A stretch of 34,037 bases of DNA from an uncultured Mycobacteriales bacterium (GTDB taxonomy: Bacteria > Actinomycetota > Actinomycetes > Mycobacteriales > CADCTP01): positions 1 through 34,037 of the forward strand of contig CADCTP010000316.1 in the NCBI GenBank assembly GCA_902805565.1, read 5' to 3'. This document shows positions 7,465-13,172 of the stretch, in pieces; position 1 is the stretch's first letter, and each line of letters starts with the position of its first letter. The notes under the pieces were generated by a model. The model searched no databases, was not told the DNA's origin, and saw nothing but the letters and a program-made list of their open reading frames with translations. The position numbers and the translations under genes are program-made.

Positions 7465-7481
7465 TCCGGCAGGATGCAGGA

Positions 7482-7913
7482 GTGACCGGCCCGATGCGCC
7501 GCGGGACGCTCGCGGTCGCCGTCGCCCTCTACGCCGCCGCCGCGTCGTCGACCGCGCCGCTGACCGGCGCCGCGACCGTCGCCGTGGCGCTGCCGGCGAC
7601 AGCGGCGCTCGTCCTGGCCACCCGCCGCCGGCCCCGCCCCGGAGCACCGGCGCCGGGGACCGATCCGCGCCCGACCGATCCGCGCCCGACCGGTCCGCGC
7701 CTGCGCCGGACCGCGGCGGCCTGGGCGCTGCTGGTCGGGCTCGGGGCCGCGTGGGAGCTGGCCGCCTGGTTGCGGCAGCCCGCGTACGACGTCGCCGCGC
7801 CGGACCACCCGACGCTCTCGCTCCTCCTCGACCCGGTCACCGGAGGCGGACCCGGACGGTTCGCCGCCTGGTGCGCCTGGCTGTACGTGGGCTGGCGGGT
7901 GGCCCGCCGATGA
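7482..7913 (+). CDS. small membrane protein with Pro-rich tandem repeat
   Basis: The product is 143 aa. It has two N-terminal membrane helices (about 8-25 and 28-46), a hydrophilic linker with three copies of a TDPRP-type unit encoded by a 15-bp direct repeat, then another helix (AAAWALLVGLGAAWELAAWL) and a terminal one (FAAWCAWLYVGWRVARR). The stop overlaps the ATG of the next small membrane protein (ATGA). GTG 7482 fits a leaderless start after CAGGAT; ATG 7494 is an alternative. I do not recognise a named family with confidence. Confidence 0.68.
   Translation: MTGPMRRGTLAVAVALYAAAASSTAPLTGAATVAVALPATAALVLATRRRPRPGAPAPGTDPRPTDPRPTGPRLRRTAAAWALLVGLGAAWELAAWLRQPAYDVAAPDHPTLSLLLDPVTGGGPGRFAAWCAWLYVGWRVARR
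7659..7703 (+). repeat. three tandem copies of a 15-bp coding repeat
   Basis: ACCGATCCGCGCCCG occurs twice exactly (7659-7673, 7674-7688) and a third time with two changes (7689-7703). It encodes TDPRP, TDPRP, TGPRL in the cytoplasmic or periplasmic linker of the small membrane protein. Copy number probably varies between strains. Confidence 0.85.
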
Positions 7914-8110
7914 CCGCCCGCGGCCTGACCATCGCCGGGTTCGCCGTCCTGGCCATCGCCGCGGCGGCGCTGATCACCGCCGGCCGGGCGGGCCGGCTCG
8001 GGCTCGTCGCACCCGGCGACCTGCTGGACGCCCTCCGGGCGCGCGCGCCGGCCCGGCTCGCGGTGGTGCTCGCCTGGGCATGGCTCGGCTGGCACCTCCT
8101 CGCCCGCTGA
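7910..8110 (+). CDS. small two-helix membrane protein (resembles DUF6186)
   Basis: The product is 66 aa with two hydrophobic helices, LTIAGFAVLAIAAAALITAG and RLAVVLAWAWLGWHLLAR, joined by a short loop with VAPGDLLDALRARAP. The C-terminal AWAWLGWHL segment resembles the small actinobacterial family I know as DUF6186; that assignment is from memory. It is translationally coupled to the preceding gene by an ATGA overlap, so the two products probably act together in the membrane. Function unknown. Confidence 0.72.
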   Translation: MTARGLTIAGFAVLAIAAAALITAGRAGRLGLVAPGDLLDALRARAPARLAVVLAWAWLGWHLLAR

Positions 8111-8183
8111 CACCGTCGCGGAGTCGGGTGTCGATGCCGCCCGCCGCGCGGTGAACTCCGTGGCCGGGATCGGAGCCGGTGGC

Positions 8184-8189
8184 TATCGT
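8184..8189 (+). promoter_or_regulatory. -10 hexamer of a leaderless promoter
   Basis: TATCGT ends 6 nt before the GTG at 8196, with no ribosome-binding site between. This is the spacing expected when transcription starts at the start codon. No convincing -35 was found. Confidence 0.5.
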
Positions 8190-8195
8190 CGGCGG

Positions 8196-9089
8196 GTGAT
8201 CTACCAGCATCCGCTGGCGTACCTGCTCGGGGTCGAGGGGCTGGCGCTGCTGCGGGCGTGGGCCGGCGACCACGACGAGGAGTTCGTCCGCGCCCGGCTG
8301 GCCGAGGTCCGCCGGCTGCTGGACGAGCCGGCGCTCGCCGGCCATCCCGGCGTGGTCGTGCGGCGCGGCGACACGCCGTCGGCGTACCGCCGGTGGTCCG
8401 GAACGTACGACGAGCCGCGCAACTCGCTCTTCGACGTCGACGAGCCGGTCATGCGCGAGATCCTCGATCCGCTGCCCGCCGGCGTGGTCCTGGACGCCGC
8501 GTGCGGCACCGGCCGGTACGCGGAATACCTGGCCGCCCGCGGTCACCGCGTCCACGGCGTGGACACCTCGCCGGACATGCTCGGCCGGGCCCGCGCCCGG
8601 GTGCCGGACGGCGGCTTCCTGCGGGGCGAGCTCGATCGGCTGCCCATGGCCGACGGGTCGGTGGACGTGGTCGTGTGCGCGCTGGCGTTGGTCCACGTCC
8701 CGGCGCTGGCGCCGGTCATGGCGGAGTTCGCCCGGGTGCTGAAGCCCGGTGGTCACCTGGTGATCTCCGACGTGCACCGGGACCTGGTGCTGCTGGGGTC
8801 GGTGGTGCACTCCCCCGGTCCGGCGGGGGAGCCGGGCCTGGCACCGACCTACCGGCACAGCACCGGTGACTACCTGCGCGCCGCGTTGCCCGTGGGCCTG
8901 CGGGCCCGGCGGTGCGAGGAACCCCGGCCGGCGCCGGCCGACCGGGTGGCGACCGCACCCGAACAGATCACCGTGGGCGACTGGGCGGACTGGCCGTGGA
9001 CCCTCCTGCCGCTCGTACCCGCGGCATCGTCCGCGGCCTGGGACAGATCACCCGTCCTGGTCTGGCACTTCCAGCTCGACCTGTCCTGA
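8196..9089 (+). CDS. class I SAM-dependent methyltransferase
   Basis: The product is 297 aa. After about 90 N-terminal residues there is a Rossmann methyltransferase core: VVLDAACGTGRYAEYLAARGHRV (motif I, SAM Gly loop), GVDTSPDML (acidic motif II), LPMADGSVDVVVCALALVHV (motif IV) and RVLKPGGHLVISDVH (motif VI), as in UbiE/Methyltransf_11 proteins. The C-terminal region ends VLVWHFQLDLS. Substrate cannot be inferred. The gene is monocistronic, started by a leaderless-type promoter, with no linked biosynthetic gene, so a stand-alone house-keeping or detoxifying role is possible. Confidence 0.87.
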   Translation: MIYQHPLAYLLGVEGLALLRAWAGDHDEEFVRARLAEVRRLLDEPALAGHPGVVVRRGDTPSAYRRWSGTYDEPRNSLFDVDEPVMREILDPLPAGVVLDAACGTGRYAEYLAARGHRVHGVDTSPDMLGRARARVPDGGFLRGELDRLPMADGSVDVVVCALALVHVPALAPVMAEFARVLKPGGHLVISDVHRDLVLLGSVVHSPGPAGEPGLAPTYRHSTGDYLRAALPVGLRARRCEEPRPAPADRVATAPEQITVGDWADWPWTLLPLVPAASSAAWDRSPVLVWHFQLDLS

Positions 9090-9144
9090 ACCGCGGGAGG
9101 TGGCCAGCGCAGCAGGCGCGGCCGGGTGGCCGGCACCGGGTGTG

Positions 9145-9777
9145 TCACGGACCGTGGTGACCGGCGGGTTCGCCGTCCAGCCAGCTGTCCGCTTCGGCCA
9201 GGACGGTGGCCAGAACCTCCACCGGGCCCTCCGCCCGCCACAGGCTGGGCGGGTACTCGATCCCGGGCACGGGGATCTCCACCGTCCAGTGCCACCGGCC
9301 CGCCCCGGCGGCTTCGGCGCCCTGCTCGTCGGGTCCCCGCTGGACGGTCAGCTCGAGGCCGGTGTCCTCGTCGGGCACGTGGCAGCACAGGCGGGCCACC
9401 TCCCGCAGCAGCGGTGCCCACCCTCGCTCCAGCGGCACCGCCGGGAGATGCCCGCCCGCGGGCCGGGCGGTCCCGTCCTCGGCCAGGGCATCGAGCAGTT
9501 CCTGCACCGCCGCGGCGGGATGCCCGGCGTTGCCGTACCAGACCACCTCACCGCGACGCAGGACGTTCACCTCCCAGGACAGGTCGACGCCCGCCCGCTC
9601 GCCCAACCCGCTGTACGGCACGTACCCCAACGTCACGCCGAGGCCGGCACCGGCGGGCGTACGCACCGCGACCTGGGCCAGCGCCGCCGGCAGCAGCTCC
9701 TCCACGTCCCGCCACGACGACGGCCCACCCCAGCCCTTGGCCGCCGCCGGCACCCGCAGTTCGTCCCGGTGACCCAC
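9145..9777 (-). CDS. protein of unknown function
   Basis: The product is 210 aa, soluble and acidic, with no signal or membrane segment. The N-terminus reads GHRDELRVPAAAKGWGG, followed by a helix (SWRDVEELLPAALAQVAVRT), strands around VTLGYVPYSGL and VDLSWEVNVLRRGEVVWYG, and a Trp-rich C-terminal part (RWHWTVEIPVPGIEYPPSLW). I do not recognise a family. The codon pattern is typical of real genes here and GTG 9777 follows CATGCT by 6 nt, the leaderless pattern seen at other genes. It faces away from the APH gene and converges with the methyltransferase. Confidence 0.6.
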   Translation of the reverse strand: MGHRDELRVPAAAKGWGGPSSWRDVEELLPAALAQVAVRTPAGAGLGVTLGYVPYSGLGERAGVDLSWEVNVLRRGEVVWYGNAGHPAAAVQELLDALAEDGTARPAGGHLPAVPLERGWAPLLREVARLCCHVPDEDTGLELTVQRGPDEQGAEAAGAGRWHWTVEIPVPGIEYPPSLWRAEGPVEVLATVLAEADSWLDGEPAGHHGP

Positions 9778-10008
9778 CCCCGCAGCATGGCCGACGGCAG
9801 GCCGAGTCGCCCTGCCGATTTCCCGCTCGTGCCGCGGTGCGCGCGGGCGCACGCTGTCGTCCTGATCGGGTAGGCGACCGGGCGGCGGGGGAACCGGTGG
9901 GACCGGCATGGTGCCCGGCCTCGGCGTACGCGCCTGCGGAGCTGGTCGACGGTGCCGGTCGTCGCGCACAGGTCCCGCGCAGCCGGGGCGGCAGGGCCGT
10001 GCAGGACG

Positions 10009-10935
10009 ATGACGATCGTGGCAGCTGCCGGTGTGGACCAGCCGCTGGGTCGGTGGTGCGTGCGGTGGCTCGGCTCGGCCGTGTCCGAGGTCCTGTTCGA
10101 GGCAGGGTCGCTGTCCGAGGTGGTCGGGGTCAGGCTCGCCGATGACCGTGAGGTGGTCGTCAAGACGCGGCGGTCGGCCCCGCGCCTCCAGGCCGCCTAC
10201 GCCGTGCACCGCCATGTCTGGCGGAGCGGCTATCCGGCTCCGGAGCCGCTGGTGCCCCCGACGCCCCTGGATGCGGCGCGGAGCGCCGGCGCCGAGCGGC
10301 TGGTACGCGGCGGCGGGATCGGCGGGCGGAGCCCTGGCGATGCCGCCCGGTCGGCGGAAGCCCTGGCCGCGCTGATCGGGATCGCGGCGTCCGCCGGTGC
10401 CGTCGGCAGCCTGTCACCGTCCCCGTCGTGGGTGGCGTGGGACCACGACGGGCCGGGACCGTGGCCGGGCGCGGATGCCGGGCCGGACCTGAACCTCGTG
10501 GCCGGGCCGGGCTGGCTCGACGACGCCGCCGCCCGCTGCCGTGGACGACTGCGGCGCCACCGGGCGCCGCGGGTGATCGGTCATGCCGACTGGCACGCGG
10601 ACAACGTGCGGTGGTCGGGCGGCAGGCTCCTGGTCGTGCACGACTGGGACAGTGTCGTCAGCCAGCCGGAGGCGGTGCTGGCCGGGATCGCGGCCGCCAT
10701 CTTCCCGGCCTCCGCCGACGCCTGGCAGCCGGCCACCGTCCAGGAGAGCGAACAGTTCCTGTCCGCCTACGTCCGGGCCACCGCACGGGCCTGGACCCCC
10801 GATGACACCGAGGCGTTCTGGGCGGCGTCGGCGTGGACGCTCGCCGTCGACGCGAAGGAAGCCGTGGCGGGCGGATCCGTCCCGGACCTCACCGAAGCCG
10901 AGACACTCGAACGCCTGTCCCGCGCCGGTGCCTGA
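10009..10935 (+). CDS. APH-family phosphotransferase (aminoglycoside/choline kinase-like)
   Basis: The product is 308 aa with a protein-kinase-like APH fold: VVVKTR (candidate ATP-binding Lys about residue 52), HRHVWRSGYPAPEPL in the N-lobe, HADWHADNV (His 192, Asp 194, Asn 199: the catalytic HxDxxxxN) and VHDWDSV (Asp 212, metal binding). Members phosphorylate aminoglycosides, macrolides, homoserine, choline or fructosamines. No specific resistance subfamily can be assigned, so this should not be called a resistance gene on sequence alone. A 40-bp part of this gene recurs at 13091-13130. A hairpin follows the stop directly. Confidence 0.82.
   Translation: MTIVAAAGVDQPLGRWCVRWLGSAVSEVLFEAGSLSEVVGVRLADDREVVVKTRRSAPRLQAAYAVHRHVWRSGYPAPEPLVPPTPLDAARSAGAERLVRGGGIGGRSPGDAARSAEALAALIGIAASAGAVGSLSPSPSWVAWDHDGPGPWPGADAGPDLNLVAGPGWLDDAAARCRGRLRRHRAPRVIGHADWHADNVRWSGGRLLVVHDWDSVVSQPEAVLAGIAAAIFPASADAWQPATVQESEQFLSAYVRATARAWTPDDTEAFWAASAWTLAVDAKEAVAGGSVPDLTEAETLERLSRAGA
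10191..10230 (+). repeat. left copy of a 40-bp near-identical direct repeat (inside the APH gene)
   Basis: Positions 10191-10230 match 13091-13130 at 38 of 40 bases, an offset of exactly 2,900 bp. The similarity extends weakly about 10 bases leftward (8 of 10). Here it encodes AAYAVHRHVWRSG of the kinase N-lobe. Confidence 0.9.
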
Positions 10936-10955
10936 ACCCGCCGCCTCCGGCGGGT
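10936..10955. terminator. hairpin between convergent genes
   Basis: ACCCGCCG (10936-10943) and CGGCGGGT (10948-10955) are perfect 8-bp arms around a CCTC loop, immediately after the APH stop and 6 bp from the alcohol dehydrogenase stop. No T-tract follows, which is usual in very GC-rich actinomycetes. It could serve both strands. Confidence 0.6.
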
Positions 10956-10961
10956 CGGCGG

Positions 10962-11981
10962 TCAGAGGGTGAGCAGGACCTTCGTGGCGGTGCGCTGGTC
11001 CATCGCCTGGTAGCCCTTCGCCGCCTCGTCCAGCGGCAGGGTGAGGTCGAAGACCTTGCCGGGGTCGATCGTGCGGTCCCAGATGAGCCGGACCAGCTCG
11101 GGCAGGTACTTCCGGACGGGGGCGGGGCCGCCGTGGAGGTGGACCCCGGCCATGAAGAGCTCGTCGCCGGGGATCGCGACGTCGTGGGAGACGCCGACGA
11201 AACCCACGTGACCGCCCGGCCGGGTGGAGCGGATCGCCTGCATCACCGCCTCCTGGGTGCCGACGGCCTCGATGACGGAGTGGGCGCCGAGCCCGCCGGT
11301 GAGCTCCTTGACCCTGGCGACGCCGTCGTCGCCGCGCTCGGTGACGATGTCGGTGGCGCCGAACTCGCGGGCCAGCGCCTGGCGGTCGGCGTGCCGGCTG
11401 ACCGCGATGATGCGCTCGGCGCCGAGCTGCCTCGCGGCGAGGACGCCGAGGAGTCCGACCGCGCCGTCGCCGACGACCGCGACGGTCCTGCCGGGGCCGG
11501 CCTCGGCGGCCTCGGCGGCGAACCAGCCGGTGCCCAGCACGTCGGAGGCCGCCAGCAGGGAGGGGATGAGGTCGGGGTCGGGCATGCCGGGGGTGGCGAC
11601 GAGGGTGCCGTCGGCGAGCGGGACGCGGGCCCGCTCGGACTGGGTGCCGAGGGTCCCCATCAGCACGCGGTGCACGCAGTACGCCTGGTAGCCGGCCCGG
11701 CAGAGCTCGCAGGTGTTGTCGGAGGCCCAGAACGACCCGACGACGAAGTCGCCGACCCGCACGGTGCGGACCTCGGGGCCGACCTCCTCGACGACGCCGA
11801 CGTACTCGTGCCCCATGACCTGGTCCTCGACCGGCTCGGCGCCGCGGTACGGCCACAGGTCGCTGCCGCAGATGCAGGTCGCCGACAGGCGGATGACGGC
11901 GTCCGTCGGTTCGACGATCCTCGGGTCCTCGCGGTTCTCGACCCGGACGTCCCCGGGTCCGTGCATGACGACCTGACGCAT
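10962..11981 (-). CDS. zinc-dependent alcohol dehydrogenase family protein (MDR)
   Basis: The 339-aa product is a medium-chain dehydrogenase/reductase: ATCICGSDLWPYRG (catalytic-zinc Cys), MGHEYVGVVEEVG (zinc His-Glu), a structural-zinc-like lobe with NTCELCRAGYQAYC, and a Rossmann segment RTVAVVGDGAVGLLGVLAAR. It should oxidise an alcohol or reduce an aldehyde with NAD(P). The C-terminal PLDEAAKGYQAMDQR is typical. ATG 11981 has CAGGAG 8 nt upstream. It is divergent from an XRE regulator at 12143, the common arrangement of an oxidoreductase controlled by its neighbour. Substrate unknown. Confidence 0.9.
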   Translation of the reverse strand: MRQVVMHGPGDVRVENREDPRIVEPTDAVIRLSATCICGSDLWPYRGAEPVEDQVMGHEYVGVVEEVGPEVRTVRVGDFVVGSFWASDNTCELCRAGYQAYCVHRVLMGTLGTQSERARVPLADGTLVATPGMPDPDLIPSLLAASDVLGTGWFAAEAAEAGPGRTVAVVGDGAVGLLGVLAARQLGAERIIAVSRHADRQALAREFGATDIVTERGDDGVARVKELTGGLGAHSVIEAVGTQEAVMQAIRSTRPGGHVGFVGVSHDVAIPGDELFMAGVHLHGGPAPVRKYLPELVRLIWDRTIDPGKVFDLTLPLDEAAKGYQAMDQRTATKVLLTL

Positions 11982-12069
11982 CCCGTGCGCTCCTGTCCGT
12001 AGCTCTCCCCGCGGGGCGGTCGGCCCCACGGCGTCGAGGAAACCCGCCACCGGCGGTGGGAGGAAGGCA

Positions 12070-12101
12070 CTGTCGAGGGGTGCACCGACAGGGAACCCCT
12101 C
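12070..12101. promoter_or_regulatory. interleaved inverted repeats in the ADH/XRE divergent region
   Basis: CTGTCG (12070-12075) pairs with CGACAG (12086-12091), and GAGGGGT (12075-12081) pairs perfectly with ACCCCTC (12095-12101). Both lie 89-120 nt upstream of the ADH start and 42-73 nt upstream of the regulator. They are candidate operators for the XRE protein. Confidence 0.45.
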
Positions 12102-12129
12102 ACCGCTCGGACCGCGGCCCGGCGCGGCC

Positions 12130-12135
12130 TACGGT
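12130..12135 (+). promoter_or_regulatory. -10 hexamer of a leaderless promoter
   Basis: TACGGT ends 7 nt before the GTG at 12143. The intervening CGGAGGG could also serve as a ribosome site, but the spacing equals that of the other leaderless-type starts in this window. Confidence 0.45.
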
Positions 12136-12142
12136 CGGAGGG

Positions 12143-13051
12143 GTGGACAACCGCCATGACGTTCGCCGGGAGGTGCGTGAGTTCCTCACCACCCGCCGCG
12201 CCCGCCTCACCCCGGACCGGGCCGGACTTCCGACCACCGGGAGCCGACGGGTCCCGGGACTGCGGCGCAGCGAGGTCGCGACCCTGGCCGGTCTCAGCGT
12301 CGAGTACTACGCCCGCCTGGAGCGGGGCCAGATCGCCGGCGCATCGTCCGGCGTCCTGGAAGCACTCGCCCGGGCGCTGCAGCTCGACGACACCGAACGC
12401 GCCCACCTCTTCGACCTCGCCCGCGCGGCCGACGGCATCCCGACCTCGGGCCGCGCCCGGCGCCGCACCCCGGCCAAGGCCGCCTCCCGGCCGAGCCTGC
12501 AGTGGGCGTTGGAGGCCATCACCGACGGCGTCGCGTTCGTCCGCGACCCGCACCAGAACCTGCTCGCGACCAACACCCTCGGCCGGGCGTTCTACTCGCC
12601 CGTCCTCGGCGCCGGCGGCCGCACGCCGAACCTGGCCCGGTTCCAGTTCCTCGACCCGGCCGCGCGCGACTTCTACCCCGACTGGGACCTGTTCGCCGAG
12701 ATGTGCGTCGGCGTCATGCGGGCCGAGGCCGGGCGCGACCCGCACGACCGCGGCCTCCAGGACCTCGTCGGCGAGCTCTCCACGCGCAGCGAAACGTTCC
12801 GGCGGCTATGGGCCGACCACAACGTCCGCACCCACGGCAGCGGCACCAAGAGGTTCCGCCACCCCGTCGTCGGCGAGCTCACCCTCGCCTACGAGGAGCT
12901 CGCCATCACCGCCGAACCCGGCCTCGTGCTCCTCGTCTACACCGCCGAACCCGGATCCCCGTCCGCCGAGCGGCTGCGCCTGCTCGCGTCCTGGGCAGCG
13001 CCGGCCGAGACGGCCACGACCCCCGAGAGCATCACCCGGAACGACCACTAG
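12143..13051 (+). CDS. XRE-family regulator with MmyB-like ligand-binding domain
   Basis: The product is 302 aa. Residues about 1-85 hold an XRE helix-turn-helix (PGLRRSEVATLAGLSVEYYARLERG, then GVLEALARALQLDDTERAHLFDLA). Residues about 105-275 match the MmyB-like domain, which resembles a PAS-type fold and in a crystal structure bound a fatty acid: LQWALEAITDGVAFVRDPHQNLLATN, RFQFLDPAARDFYPDW, GELTLAYEEL. Members generally repress a divergent oxidoreductase gene and release it on binding a hydrophobic ligand. The divergent partner here is the zinc alcohol dehydrogenase. Start choice rests on the -10 hexamer and on homology beginning near this residue. Confidence 0.9.
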   Translation: MDNRHDVRREVREFLTTRRARLTPDRAGLPTTGSRRVPGLRRSEVATLAGLSVEYYARLERGQIAGASSGVLEALARALQLDDTERAHLFDLARAADGIPTSGRARRRTPAKAASRPSLQWALEAITDGVAFVRDPHQNLLATNTLGRAFYSPVLGAGGRTPNLARFQFLDPAARDFYPDWDLFAEMCVGVMRAEAGRDPHDRGLQDLVGELSTRSETFRRLWADHNVRTHGSGTKRFRHPVVGELTLAYEELAITAEPGLVLLVYTAEPGSPSAERLRLLASWAAPAETATTPESITRNDH

Positions 13052-13080
13052 AAGGGAACTCAGTCCGTACGTACTGGATG

Positions 13081-13140
13081 CCGGCCTCCGGGCCGCCTAC
13101 GCCGTGCGCCGCCACGTCTGGCGGAGCGGCTATTCCGGTG
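13081..13140 (+). pseudogene. relic of an APH-family kinase gene (right copy of the direct repeat)
   Basis: One frame reads LRAAYAVRRHVWRSGYSG, nearly the same as LQAAYAVHRHVWRSGYPA in the APH gene, with synonymous-type differences at 13108 and 13115. Similarity stops at about 13140 after an extra T at 13134. No start, ATP or catalytic motif is present, so this is a fragment, either of a deleted paralogue or of a local duplication that brackets the ADH/XRE pair. Confidence 0.75.
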
Positions 13141-13172
13141 TCCCCGGCAGGTGCAGATCCATGGTGCGGCGG

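Noticed and set aside
9145-10215. An extended 356-aa form of the unknown protein
   Set aside because: The extra N-terminus is antisense to the APH gene and Pro/Arg-rich; GTG 9777 with its upstream hexamer is the better start.
10009-10935. Aminoglycoside-resistance gene
   Set aside because: Only generic APH motifs are visible and no resistance subfamily could be recognised; many such kinases act on other metabolites.
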